Of a stretch of DNA of 64,000 nucleotides, positions 1 to 8,667 are shown one piece after another (position 1 is the stretch's first letter; every line of letters starts with the position of its first letter). The notes under the pieces were generated by a model, which was not told the origin of the DNA, searched no databases, and was given only the letters and a program-made list of their open reading frames with translations. Both the position numbers and the translations under genes were made by a program. The DNA is from Haloferax marisrubri (GTDB lineage Archaea > Halobacteriota > Halobacteria > Halobacteriales > Haloferacaceae). The stretch covers positions 1 to 64,000 of the forward strand of contig NZ_LOPW02000018.1 in assembly GCF_001469875.2 (NCBI RefSeq), written 5' to 3'.

Positions 1-25
1 AGGGTGGGTGGGAGGGCATGGGTAG

Positions 26-1852
26 TCAGGTGTCGACGAGGATGTCGTAGTTCGGATGGAAGATGGAGTTCTCGCGGACGCCGCGGTAGTGCGGGACCGC
101 GCGCCACTCGACTGCGGCGTAGTGTTCCTCGCGGGCGCGGACGTACCGGGTCGCACCGTCGCCGGTAAGTCGGGGGCGCTCGCCGGGGGCGAGCACGTAG
201 AACTGCTCGACGCGTTCGGTCTCGCCGTCGTCGTCGAGGTCCTCGCGCACCCAGTACGAAAGCTCGTTGGTGAAACCCGCGGCCCCGACGGTGTTGACGA
301 ACGCTTTGTGGTGTTCCGGGTAGGCGTCGGGGGAGTAGCCCCACGTCACCGCGACGCCGTCCTCGGAGAGGTGGGTCCGGACGGAGCGGTAGAACTCGGT
401 CGAGTAGAGCGTGAGCAGGTCGTCGTCGGTCGCGCCGGGCACGTCGAGCAACACGAGGTCGTACGTCTCGTTCGTCTCCTGGAGGTAGCGGTAGCCGTCG
501 GCGACCGTCGTGTTCAGCCGGTCGTACTCGTAGGCGTCGTCGTGCCAGCGGCCGAAGAACGGGTCCGTCTTCGCGTCGCGCATGAACTCGCCGTCGAGGT
601 CGACGTGGTCGACGGTGACCCCGTACTCCCGCAGGTGGTCGATAGCGATCCAGTCGCCGCCGCCGACGACGAGCACCTTGGTGTCGGGGCCGGGGTCGAC
701 CAGCGACATCGGCACGTCGACCAGCCCTTCATGGTAGCTGTCGGCCCAACTCTCGCAGAGTTGGACGGCCGCGCCGAGGCGGAGACACCGCTCTGTCCGC
801 CCGTCGAAGTGCGGGTTCGGGCCGGTACCGGTCCACGTGCGGTTGTACCGGATGACGTGCTGGTAGGCGGTCGTCTCCTGCGAGGTGACCGTCGCGCGCA
901 TCGCGCCCGGCGGGTACTCGTTTTCTATCTGTTGTTCGAGGTAGAGTTGCGACAGGCGCTCGTCGGCGGCGTCGTGCTTGGCGACGACGCCCGCGTAGGT
1001 CGCCGTCAGGAGCAGACAGACGACGAGGAGCGCCTTCGAGACGCGGGCGGCCGAAAGCGAGCGGTCGGCTCGGGCGCTGTCGGTCGTGTCGGTCGCGTTC
1101 CCCCCGGTGGCGGCGCTTACGGACGCGCCGGCGTCGCTGAAGGGCCACCACGACCACTCGCCGAAGTGAGCGACGAAGACGAGCGCGGCGACCCCGTTGA
1201 GGAGCGCCAGCACGAATATCGTCGGGATGAGGCCGATACCCGGGTAGAGGACGCGGGCGTAGACGACGGCACCGGCGAGGCCACCGACGTAGTCCATCGC
1301 GAGGATGACGGAGAGCCCGCTTCTGCGGCCCTCCGTCCGCTCGACGGTCCAGAGGGTGCCAACGGCGGCCACGACGAAATCGTGGATTCGCGTGCCGGCG
1401 GTTCGGAGCCACGAGGGCGTCGCCGACCCGTCGTCGTCGAGTTCGTCGAACATGCGGGTCAAAAGCGGGAGTTCGAACCCGGAGAGGAACCCGACGACGA
1501 CGACGGGAAGGCGGGCGACGGTCCAGATGACCTCCGCGGGCACCGCCTGCGGGATGCGGACGCTGTTGAGGCCGACGATGAGCAGGAAGCCCGCGGGCGC
1601 GGCGGCCGCGAGAAGCACTTCAGTGCGGAAGAAGTTCCCGCCGAGGTTCGCGCCGTCGAGGTCGTCGGAGAGCGCCGCGCCGATGCCGAGGCTGAAGAAG
1701 TACAGGCCGACCGTGATGACGTACTGGGTGACCGTCCCGCCGTACATCACCGTCAGCAGTTCCGAGTAGACAAACTCGTAGGCGAAGCTACAAAAGGACA
1801 CCACGAAGGTGAGCGTCAGGAGCGTCGCCGTGTCGGTTCGTGTGTCAGACAT
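26..1852 (-). CDS. Membrane-anchored spermidine synthase-like protein
   Basis: This 608-residue protein has an N-terminal half with about six to seven hydrophobic segments (roughly residues 10-230, then one near 275) and a C-terminal soluble half that looks like a spermidine/spermine synthase fold. The DSYHEGLVDVP stretch near residue 373 matches the YHE region of aminopropyltransferases, and VLVVGGGD near residue 392 is the nucleotide-binding glycine motif, followed by an acidic DLD. TYDLVLLDVPG fits the catalytic-region strand. Membrane-fused spermidine synthase-like proteins are widespread, and many have no proven aminopropyltransferase activity, so polyamine synthesis is only a possibility. 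ATG start at 1850-1852. It is last in a leftward set behind a lipoprotein gene (69 bp away) and a small membrane protein gene, suggesting a shared envelope role. Confidence 0.85.
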   Translation of the reverse strand: MSDTRTDTATLLTLTFVVSFCSFAYEFVYSELLTVMYGGTVTQYVITVGLYFFSLGIGAALSDDLDGANLGGNFFRTEVLLAAAAPAGFLLIVGLNSVRIPQAVPAEVIWTVARLPVVVVGFLSGFELPLLTRMFDELDDDGSATPSWLRTAGTRIHDFVVAAVGTLWTVERTEGRRSGLSVILAMDYVGGLAGAVVYARVLYPGIGLIPTIFVLALLNGVAALVFVAHFGEWSWWPFSDAGASVSAATGGNATDTTDSARADRSLSAARVSKALLVVCLLLTATYAGVVAKHDAADERLSQLYLEQQIENEYPPGAMRATVTSQETTAYQHVIRYNRTWTGTGPNPHFDGRTERCLRLGAAVQLCESWADSYHEGLVDVPMSLVDPGPDTKVLVVGGGDWIAIDHLREYGVTVDHVDLDGEFMRDAKTDPFFGRWHDDAYEYDRLNTTVADGYRYLQETNETYDLVLLDVPGATDDDLLTLYSTEFYRSVRTHLSEDGVAVTWGYSPDAYPEHHKAFVNTVGAAGFTNELSYWVREDLDDDGETERVEQFYVLAPGERPRLTGDGATRYVRAREEHYAAVEWRAVPHYRGVRENSIFHPNYDILVDT

Positions 1853-1921
1853 CGATGGAGGGCAAGTCGGTCGCGGCGGGTGCGACGACGCCGCCGCGGC
1901 CGTTGTCGTGGTTCGTCCCGC

Positions 1922-2650
1922 TCAGATGCGCGGGGAGACTTTCCACTCTTCCTCGATGGAGTACCCCGCGTCGCCGATGCCGTCGGTGACTTCGAGGTCG
2001 TAACACTCCCAGCGGAAGTCGTGGTTCACGTCGTCGCCGACGATGTGCGCGCCGACGCGGTACCAGCCGTCTCGACCGAGTTGGCTCCCGTCCGACAGGT
2101 CGTACTCGGCGGTGCCGCTCGGGTCCTGTATCTCGCGGTCCCACGGCACCGGGCCGGCCTCGGGCGCGTCGTCGCGCATCGCCGTGGTCGACCCGAGGTA
2201 GGCGATGCCGAGCGCGGCGACGCCGACGGGGAACCGGCTCACTTGGTTGGCGTTGTTCTCGTACCAGTCGTCGGCGTAGTCGCCGCCGTGGTACCACGCG
2301 TGGCCGTGGACCGTCCGCGGAGCGGAGGCGTACCCGCCCGTGCCGCGACCGGTCGCACCACGGCCGCCGCCGCCGCCGCCACCGCTTTTCGCCGCGCTCG
2401 CGACGCCGACGGGGCTGAGCGCGGCCAGCGACTGGGGACTGAAGCCCGACAGCGACGACTGGTCGGCGGCTTCGTAGCGCGACATCACCCACGTCTGGTC
2501 GGCGAGGTCGACGACGAGCGAGCCGTCGGACACCTCGAAGTCGGAGACCACGCTCGACTTTCGCGGGGGAGGGGAGTTCGAGCCGAGACAGCCGGCGAGT
2601 CCGCCGGCGGCCCCGAGACCGGTCAGTTGGAGGAACGTGCGGCGCTTCAT
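1922..2650 (-). CDS. Tat-type lipoprotein, function unknown
   Basis: The 242-residue product begins MKRRTFLQLTGLGAAGGLAGC, a twin-arginine-like signal (RRTFLQ) ending in a lipobox with the lipidated cysteine at residue 21. It is therefore expected on the outer face of the membrane. The mature part has a run of seven glycines near residue 115, followed by a Gly/Arg-rich stretch, then a His/Trp/Tyr-rich segment. I recognise no domain. An in-frame TTG seven codons upstream could extend it, but the ATG at 2650 places the signal peptide at the very N terminus and is preferred. It sits between a membrane protein gene and the spermidine synthase-like gene on the same strand, so co-transcription is likely. 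Confidence 0.75.
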   Translation of the reverse strand: MKRRTFLQLTGLGAAGGLAGCLGSNSPPPRKSSVVSDFEVSDGSLVVDLADQTWVMSRYEAADQSSLSGFSPQSLAALSPVGVASAAKSGGGGGGGRGATGRGTGGYASAPRTVHGHAWYHGGDYADDWYENNANQVSRFPVGVAALGIAYLGSTTAMRDDAPEAGPVPWDREIQDPSGTAEYDLSDGSQLGRDGWYRVGAHIVGDDVNHDFRWECYDLEVTDGIGDAGYSIEEEWKVSPRI

Positions 2651-2744
2651 GGGGACTCTCGTCTCTGTCAATCAGAAAACTAGGATAACAGTCTTGTGGT
2701 TCGATACGTCTCGTGAGAAAGAAAATCCCGTCGGCTGACGAGTT

Positions 2745-3335
2745 CTACGGGAGAACCGCCGCGAACGCGACCCTGACGCTCCCCACGAGGAGCCTGTCGA
2801 GCGAGTGCGTCGCCGCGCCGAACGCGACGAAGAAGACGACCATCGCGAGGAACTCGACGAGCGGGAACGCGCCGACCGGGAATACGCCGACGCCGACGCC
2901 CGCGACGAGTCGGATGAGCGCGATGCCCGCGTCGACGGCGCGGTCGAAGGTGAACGCGGCGATAGAGCCGCCGATGGCGGCGACGACAGCGTAGACCAGA
3001 AGCCACGGAATGGACGGGACCACCCGTCCCGACCCGGCGCGGTCGGCGCGCCCGCTTTCTCCGGCGACGACGCCGAGCGCCGCGAGTTGTCGGCGGAGTT
3101 GGTCGAGCGTCGTCACGACGAAGATGAACCACAAGAACGCCGCGAGACCGAAGCCGACCGCCGACGCCGAGAGCCCGGGGACGACGCCCGTCATGATTTC
3201 GACGATAGTCGGCGTGGCGCGCTCGACGAACAGGTAGAAGACGACGAACCCGAGCGCCGCGTCCACGGGCCCGTACGCGGGGAAGGGCCCGTGTTTCCGG
3301 GTGCGGTCGGGGCCGGTGTTCGCGTGCGCGTTCAT
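2745..3335 (-). CDS. Small integral membrane protein, function unknown
   Basis: This 196-residue protein has about four to five hydrophobic segments: near residues 28-48, 62-85, 105-125 and a long one from 130 to 175. Short charged loops lie between them. No catalytic motif or named family is recognised. The start chosen is the ATG at 3335 (MNAHANTG), because the upstream in-frame codons are arginine-rich and unlike a haloarchaeal N terminus. It is first of three leftward genes with the lipoprotein and the membrane-anchored spermidine synthase-like protein. A membrane protein, a lipoprotein and a polyamine-synthase-like protein together suggest an envelope-associated unit; this is inference from order only. 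Confidence 0.65.
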   Translation of the reverse strand: MNAHANTGPDRTRKHGPFPAYGPVDAALGFVVFYLFVERATPTIVEIMTGVVPGLSASAVGFGLAAFLWFIFVVTTLDQLRRQLAALGVVAGESGRADRAGSGRVVPSIPWLLVYAVVAAIGGSIAAFTFDRAVDAGIALIRLVAGVGVGVFPVGAFPLVEFLAMVVFFVAFGAATHSLDRLLVGSVRVAFAAVLP

Positions 3336-3522
3336 GCGCGAGAAGACGCGCCGTGAGCGCATCAATCGGCGACTCGATTGTCACGGCGCGGGAGCCAGCC
3401 CCCGGAGGGTCGTCGGCGACCCAGACCGCGGCCCGAGGGCGGGGCGACCACGAGAGAGAACGCCCGACTGCGACGGTTCACGGCCGATCAAACACTCGCA
3501 CTACGACACCCCCAACGGTTCG

Positions 3523-4692
3523 CTACGCGGCGAGCGGGATGACGATGACGAGGAGTTTCGCGTAGACGACCATGAACAGGAGCGCGAAGGGGTAGGTGTT
3601 GCCGTAGCCCGCCGCGACCTCGTCTGCGCCGGTGGCGTCGACGGCGGCCGCGAGCCCCTTCGTGTCGGTGTGCCCGCCGGTGATACCGCCGGCGGCGCTA
3701 ATCCAGTCCATCCCCCAGACGTACCGCGTGAGCGCGAGGCCCGCGAGGATGGCGACGAAGCTCGTGAGCGCCGAGGCCGCCACGATTTGGAGACCGTACT
3801 CGGCGATGGTCGCGAGGAAGCCGCCGCCGGCGCCGATGCCGACGACCGCGAGGAACATCGCGAGCGTGAACGCCCGAATCTCCGAGAGGATGGTCGTGTC
3901 CATGCGCGTCGGTACGGGACCGACCCGGCCGAAGTAGCCGAAGACGAGCGCGGCGACGAGGACGCCGCCGGTCGTCCCGAGCGAGGGCGTTCCGAACGGC
4001 CCCATCGGAATCGGAATCGAGCCGACGACCGCGCCAGCGACGATGACGAGCGCGTAGCCCATCACGCTGAACGTCACCTCTGAGACGGACGACTCCGACG
4101 CCGCGTCGTCGTCGGTCCCGCCGATGGCCTCGTCGAAACGGCGTTTTTCGTCGTCGAGGTTCAGTCGGGCGATGACGGGGTACAACTGCTGGAACACGAC
4201 GATGACGAGGACGCCGACGACGTAGCCGACGGAGTGGCCGATTTGGTAGTCCTGCCGGGCGGCCGCGGGGAGGGCCTCGATGGCCGACCCCAGCCCGGGA
4301 CTGCTCGTCAGCGCGCCCGAGAACGACCCCATGATGAGCGGCGTGGACGCGTTGGGGAAGACGAACTGCGTCCAGACGTAGGTGAGCGCCAGCGCGACGG
4401 TCGGCATCAGCACCGCGACGGCGACGAAGTTGAGCCCGTACGCCTTGACGGTCCCCTCGATTTCGTGGGCCGCGATGAGGCCGACCGCGGCGACGAACAG
4501 CGCCAGCGTGAGGCCGCTGTACGCGTCGGGGACGGTGAAGCCGAAGTGGCCGAGCACCAACCCCGCGAAGAGCGGGCCCGCGACGCCGAACTTGACGCCG
4601 CGGATACTGATTTTGCCGAGACCCATCCCGACGAGCACCGCGAGAAACAGGACGAACAGCCCGTTTCCGACGAGCGACTCGATTACCGCCAC
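3523..4692 (-). CDS. AspT/YidE-type permease
   Basis: This 389-residue, very hydrophobic protein has about ten to eleven membrane segments in two halves separated by an acidic cytoplasmic loop (about residues 180-205). Each half carries the Gly/Ser-rich motif of the Asp-Al_Ex permease family: GSFSGALTSSPGLGSA in the first and GGITGGHTDTKGLAAA in the second, near the same position of each repeat. Family members include the aspartate:alanine antiporter AspT and the uncharacterised E. coli YidE and YbjL. Bacterial members are usually about 550 residues with TrkA-C domains in the central loop. Those domains are missing here, so this is the short form. The start codon is GTG (4690-4692). The substrate is unknown, perhaps an organic acid. 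It appears monocistronic. Confidence 0.75.
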   Translation of the reverse strand: MAVIESLVGNGLFVLFLAVLVGMGLGKISIRGVKFGVAGPLFAGLVLGHFGFTVPDAYSGLTLALFVAAVGLIAAHEIEGTVKAYGLNFVAVAVLMPTVALALTYVWTQFVFPNASTPLIMGSFSGALTSSPGLGSAIEALPAAARQDYQIGHSVGYVVGVLVIVVFQQLYPVIARLNLDDEKRRFDEAIGGTDDDAASESSVSEVTFSVMGYALVIVAGAVVGSIPIPMGPFGTPSLGTTGGVLVAALVFGYFGRVGPVPTRMDTTILSEIRAFTLAMFLAVVGIGAGGGFLATIAEYGLQIVAASALTSFVAILAGLALTRYVWGMDWISAAGGITGGHTDTKGLAAAVDATGADEVAAGYGNTYPFALLFMVVYAKLLVIVIPLAA

Positions 4693-4950
4693 GGGCGCTC
4701 ACCCCCGGTCCCGAGACGGTGCACGCGGGCCGTCGGGCCGGCCCCGGCCGAACGACGTGAACGATGATGACAAAATTGTCTTCTCGATGACATACAGGTG
4801 GAGGTTCGCGGCTGCGATGGATAAGGCTTGATTCGATTCCCACGAGGTGGCGATGCACAGAATCGATAGACAGTACCGCCAAGTACGCTGTATTTAGCGG
4901 GATATTATTTGGGGTCACTCCAGGAACGATGCGGTCCGAACGGCCCGCGA
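4693..4950. other. Intergenic region, no gene seen
   Basis: These 258 bases separate the permease start from the glycosyltransferase stop. The part nearest the permease start is GC-rich. An AT-rich patch at about 4885-4910 contains TATTTAGCGGGATATTATTT. I see no coding potential on either strand. The region should hold the permease promoter and the end of the glycosyltransferase transcript. Confidence 0.5.
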
Positions 4951-6213
4951 TTAATCATCAGATATGTGAAAAGATTCCCGGAGTTCGCTCGTAACGCGGT
5001 TCATATCCAGATGTTCGGGGAGGTCGTTGCGCCCGTCGTGTTCCGTGAGCGAACCGGATTCGAACGCGGGGTTGCGCTCTTCGACCGTCTCCAGCGCCAC
5101 CTTGGTCGTGACGGCGAAGTGCTCGACCGGAGCGACGAATCCCCAGAGCGCGCCCGCGGTGTTGAGGACGACGAGAATCGGCGTCCACGGGACCGCGAGG
5201 AGCGTGAGTTTCGACTCGGACCAGTAGCTTGCGACGCCGACGCCGGTGACGACGAACAGCGTGGCGAACTCGAGGAGCGAGCCGATTCGATAGAGCATCA
5301 GGTCGGGCAGCGCGCCGGGGACGAGGAACGTGATGAGGGTTATCAGCGGGATGAGCGGCGAAAAGCCCCACGCGACGAGGCGGAACTGCAGGAACACCTG
5401 ATAGTGGAGCGGCAACAGGTCGGAGTCCTGCCGCGTCCCCGAGAACCACCGCCGGCGCTGTTTGAGCATCGTCATGACCGACGGCGGGGCCTGATTGCGG
5501 AACTTGCAGTTCAGCACGTTGAAATCGAGGTCGGTGTCGGCTGCCGCGCGCCACGCGAAGTCCGTGTCCTCGGTGATGGTCTTCGAGTCCCACGTGATGC
5601 GGTTTTCGAGACTCGTCCGAACCGCGATGCCGCCGCCCCACGCGTACAGCGGGAAGCTGAATCGGCCGAACGCCCGCTGTTCGCGCTGGTAGCCGATTCG
5701 GAACACCTCCGAGAGATACGTCACCCACGACCCGGTGTACAGCGGGAGTTCCGTAATCTGGACGATGTCGCCCTCCGGCAACCCCTCGAAGTTCGCCATC
5801 AGCGTGTCCTCGTCGAGGTAGAGGACGAACTCCTTGTCGCAGGGAATCTCGCGGCGCGCCCATTCGAGCGCACGGCCCTTGTGTGACGCCGTGCAGGTGA
5901 ACTCCTCCGGAACGGCGTGGACCGTCGCGCCGTCGACCGAAATCGGCTTCTCGGCGACGACCCGAACGTCGTCGAGGCCGTCGGGGACGGCGTTGACCGT
6001 CGATTGGACGATGTTGGCCGCGTCGATGGTGATGATGCGCACTTGGATGTCGTCGTAGCCGTAGGCGACGTCGCCGGCGGCGATAGTCTGTCGCCACGCG
6101 AGGACGAGCACCTCGACGAACCACGTGAAGACCGACGCCGAGTAGAGCACGAAGACGGTCCAGACGAGCATCAGGAGGACGAATATCGCCAGCTCGGACT
6201 GGACCTCGAACAT
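4951..6213 (-). CDS. Membrane-bound family 2 glycosyltransferase
   Basis: This 420-residue protein has an N-terminal hydrophobic segment (residues 8-38), a cytoplasmic catalytic domain, and about three C-terminal membrane segments (from about residue 285). The catalytic part has the hallmarks of processive GT2 enzymes: LDEDT (metal/nucleotide-binding acidic motif), TEDTDFAWR (second acidic motif with the catalytic base) and QRRRWFSGT, the QxxRW motif. The layout resembles cellulose-synthase-like and egghead-type beta-mannosyltransferases. It probably uses a nucleotide-sugar donor at the inner membrane face to make an exported glycan. The acceptor cannot be read from sequence. ATG start at 6213. 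No glycan-export partner genes lie beside it. Confidence 0.8.
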   Translation of the reverse strand: MFEVQSELAIFVLLMLVWTVFVLYSASVFTWFVEVLVLAWRQTIAAGDVAYGYDDIQVRIITIDAANIVQSTVNAVPDGLDDVRVVAEKPISVDGATVHAVPEEFTCTASHKGRALEWARREIPCDKEFVLYLDEDTLMANFEGLPEGDIVQITELPLYTGSWVTYLSEVFRIGYQREQRAFGRFSFPLYAWGGGIAVRTSLENRITWDSKTITEDTDFAWRAAADTDLDFNVLNCKFRNQAPPSVMTMLKQRRRWFSGTRQDSDLLPLHYQVFLQFRLVAWGFSPLIPLITLITFLVPGALPDLMLYRIGSLLEFATLFVVTGVGVASYWSESKLTLLAVPWTPILVVLNTAGALWGFVAPVEHFAVTTKVALETVEERNPAFESGSLTEHDGRNDLPEHLDMNRVTSELRESFHISDD

Positions 6214-6347
6214 GTAGATTAGAAATACATTCTTGGAATAATGAATGTACGGACTCCGGAATCGACCGACTCGGCGCGAGTCGACGCACGTTCCGTCTCG
6301 GTTTAAAAGAATTAATCACCGAAGGTTACATACATCGTTAGAGTAAA

Positions 6348-6357
6348 CCGATATCGG
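6348..6357. promoter_or_regulatory. Perfect 10-bp palindrome before the molybdate/tungstate genes
   Basis: CCGATATCGG lies 14 bases before the ATG of the first gene of the molybdate/tungstate set. It follows an AT-rich TACATAC stretch at about 6328-6334 that could serve as the TATA element. Its place between TATA and start would suit a repressor, for example a metal-oxyanion sensor. Such short palindromes also occur by chance. Confidence 0.3.
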
Positions 6358-6371
6358 ACTAGTGAGTACGC

Positions 6372-6845
6372 ATGCACGCACAACACGACCGGTCGGGGCC
6401 GGTGATCCCCCTCTCCGAGCCGATTCTCGTCCGCGGCGACAGCAGCGTGACGCTGTCCGGCCCGGAGCTACGCGGGTTGCCCGCCGAAGACCGAACGGTG
6501 ACGGTCGCGTGCGCGTCGGGGACGCGGCACACCGCGACGTGGACCGGGGTTCCGGTCCTCGACCTCTTCGAAGCCGCCGGTCTCGACGACGAGACGACGC
6601 ATCTCGTGGTCGAGAGTACCGACGGCTATCGGGTCTGCATCGACGTGTACGCCGCCCTCGACGCCGTCGTCTCCTACACCCGCGACGGGACGCCCATCGG
6701 GGAGGAACACGACTACGAGACGCGCTTTATCGCGCCCGACGTCGACGGGTCGCGAACGGTGAAAGGCGTCCGAGCCGTCGAGGCGCGCGCCCTCGACCCC
6801 GCCACCGACCCCGAATCGCTCGAAGACATCTTCAAGAAGCCCTGA
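6372..6845 (+). CDS. Small molybdopterin-binding-domain protein
   Basis: This 157-residue protein resembles the minimal oxidoreductase molybdopterin-binding domain (sulfite oxidase/YedY-like fold). VACASGTRHTATWTGVP (about residues 44-60) aligns with the segment that carries the cysteine ligand of molybdenum, followed by a conserved leucine-rich stretch and THLVVESTDGY. It has no signal peptide and lacks the C-terminal dimerisation domain of true sulfite oxidases, so it is likely cytoplasmic. It ends 4 bp before a WtpA-like binding protein and is probably co-transcribed with the uptake genes. It could be a small molybdenum or tungsten enzyme, a cofactor carrier or a sensor; the sequence does not decide. 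Confidence 0.7.
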   Translation: MHAQHDRSGPVIPLSEPILVRGDSSVTLSGPELRGLPAEDRTVTVACASGTRHTATWTGVPVLDLFEAAGLDDETTHLVVESTDGYRVCIDVYAALDAVVSYTRDGTPIGEEHDYETRFIAPDVDGSRTVKGVRAVEARALDPATDPESLEDIFKKP

Positions 6846-6849
6846 CCAG

Positions 6850-7812
6850 ATGACGCGAGACAGACGGAACCGACCGAGCCGAACGAACGCGGCGGTGAAG
6901 ACTAGCGAGCCCGCGAACGGGTCGAGCAGACGGGCGTTTCTCGCATCCGTCGGCGGGGTCGCGGCGACCGGCCTCGCGGCGACAGCGGGCTGTCTCGGAC
7001 GCGCGGGGGCGACGCCGACCGTGTCGATTCTCGCCGCCGGGAGCCTCCAGCAGGCGCTCACCACCGAGTTCGAAGCGCCCGAGGGAACCCGCGTCGAGGT
7101 CGAGGCACACGGCTCCGCGCGCGTGGCTCGGATGGTCGCCGACGACCAACGCGACCCCGACATCGTCGCCCTCGCGGACCCGACGCTGTTCGACGCGCCG
7201 CTTTCGGTCCCGTGGTACGCGACGTTCGCCAACAACGCGCTCGTCGTCGCGTACAACCCCCAGACCACCGGCGGGACGCGGGTTGCAGAGGCCACGTCGT
7301 GGCCCGACGCCCTCCTCGACGACGACGTCAGCCTCGGGCGAACCGACCCCGACCTCGACCCACTCGGCTACCGGACGCGGTTCGCGCTCGCGCTCGCGGC
7401 CGACTACTACGACTGGCCGGCGCTCGCCGACGACCTGCTCCGCCGCGACCAGATTTACCCCGAGACGCAACTGCTCGCGCAGTTCGACGCCGGCGGCATC
7501 GACGCGGCGTTCGTCTACCGGAGCATGGCCGTCGAGCGCGACTACCCGTACCTCGAACTCCCGGCCGAAATCAACCTGAGCGACCCCGAACACGCGTCGG
7601 CGTACGCGTCGGTCTCCTACACGCTCCCGGAGGGCGTCACCGTCCGCGGCGGCCCCATCCGGTACGCCGCGACGCGCCGCACCGACGCGACGGCGGCGAA
7701 GTCGGTGTTCGAAGCGCTCGTCGGGACCGCCGGCGAGCTCCTCGAACCCTCCGGGTTCACCGTGCGCGAGAGCCACCCACACTACTTCGGAGATGTCCCA
7801 CCGAGAACGTAA
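6850..7812 (+). CDS. Molybdate/tungstate ABC transporter, binding protein (WtpA/ModA-like)
   Basis: The 320-residue lipoprotein has a Tat-like region (SSRRAFLASVGG, residues 26-37) and a lipobox ending at a cysteine near residue 50. The mature part starts SILAAGSLQQAL, typical of ModA/WtpA oxyanion-binding proteins. GRTDPDLDPLGYRT (about residues 167-180) is close to the signature of archaeal WtpA proteins, where the acidic residues complete six-coordination of tungstate or molybdate. It should capture the anion outside the cell and deliver it to the permease encoded next, which overlaps by 20 bp. The choice between tungstate and molybdate is open. Archaeal WtpA proteins generally bind both. 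Confidence 0.88.
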   Translation: MTRDRRNRPSRTNAAVKTSEPANGSSRRAFLASVGGVAATGLAATAGCLGRAGATPTVSILAAGSLQQALTTEFEAPEGTRVEVEAHGSARVARMVADDQRDPDIVALADPTLFDAPLSVPWYATFANNALVVAYNPQTTGGTRVAEATSWPDALLDDDVSLGRTDPDLDPLGYRTRFALALAADYYDWPALADDLLRRDQIYPETQLLAQFDAGGIDAAFVYRSMAVERDYPYLELPAEINLSDPEHASAYASVSYTLPEGVTVRGGPIRYAATRRTDATAAKSVFEALVGTAGELLEPSGFTVRESHPHYFGDVPPRT

Positions 7813-8602
7813 CCGCCGCGAGAGCGGCGTCACGCGACTCCTGCCCGAGACGTGGCGAGGCCTGACGCTGCTTCTCGCCGGGATGCTCCTCGTCTACTAC
7901 CTGCTACCCATCGGCGCGCTCGTCCTCGCGCAGTCGCCGGCGTCGCTGGTCGGCGACGTGACGAGCGAGGTCGTCCTGACCGCCGCCACCAACTCCGTCG
8001 TCGCGGCGACGCTGAGCACGCTGGTCGCCGTCGCCTTCGGCGTCCCCTTGGCCTACTGGCTCTCGCGCACGTCGTTCCGCGGCCGCGACGTGATTCTGGC
8101 GACGGTGATGCTCCCGCTGGTGCTCCCGCCGGTCGTCAGCGGGATGTTACTGCTCAAACTCGTCGGCCCCGCGGGCCTCGGCCAACTGACGAGCGTCCCG
8201 CTGACGCGCTCGCTGGTCGGAGTCGTCCTCGCGCAGACGTACGTCGCCTCGCCGTTTCTGGTCGTGACCGCGAAGACGGCCTTCGACGGCGTGGACCGGC
8301 AACTCGAAGCGGCGGCCCGCTCGCTCGGCGAGGACCGCGTCGGGAGCGTCCGGCGCGTGACGCTCCCGCTGGCGAAGCAGGGCATCCTCGCCGGCGTGAC
8401 CCTGACGTTCGCGCGGGCGATGGGAGAGTTCGGCGCGACGCTCATGCTGGCGTACTACCCGCGGACGCTCCCGGTGCAAATCTGGGTGTCGTATCTCTCG
8501 ACCGGCCTCGACGCCGCGTTCCCGGTCGCGCTCGTCCTCGTCGCCATCGCCGTGGGGGCGATTCTGCTGGTCCACGCGCTGGGGACGAACCCATGGGAGT
8601 GA
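7793..8602 (+). CDS. Molybdate/tungstate ABC transporter, permease (WtpB/ModB-like)
   Basis: This 269-residue protein has about six membrane segments and belongs to the binding-protein-dependent permease family. The ATPase-docking EAA loop is seen as LEAAARSLGEDRVGSVRRVTLP (start about residue 180), followed by the strongly conserved ARAMGEFGATLML typical of ModB, CysT and WtpB permeases. Its start overlaps the end of the binding-protein gene by 20 bp, so translation is probably coupled. The expected third gene, an ATPase such as WtpC, is not present: the next gene is a MaoC hydratase. The energising subunit must be encoded elsewhere or shared with another transporter. Confidence 0.88.
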   Translation: MSHRERNRRESGVTRLLPETWRGLTLLLAGMLLVYYLLPIGALVLAQSPASLVGDVTSEVVLTAATNSVVAATLSTLVAVAFGVPLAYWLSRTSFRGRDVILATVMLPLVLPPVVSGMLLLKLVGPAGLGQLTSVPLTRSLVGVVLAQTYVASPFLVVTAKTAFDGVDRQLEAAARSLGEDRVGSVRRVTLPLAKQGILAGVTLTFARAMGEFGATLMLAYYPRTLPVQIWVSYLSTGLDAAFPVALVLVAIAVGAILLVHALGTNPWE

Positions 8603-8667
8603 GCGGACTGAAACCCACCGTCGCGCCGCACCCGAGGATTGAGTGCGGCGGCCATCGAAGCGACCGT

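Noticed and set aside
56-2683. Very long open frame on the plus strand through the spermidine-synthase region
   Set aside because: It is the antisense shadow of three real leftward genes in GC-rich DNA. Its translation is Arg/Gly/Val-rich with no domain, while the opposite strand gives clear membrane, lipoprotein and synthase features.
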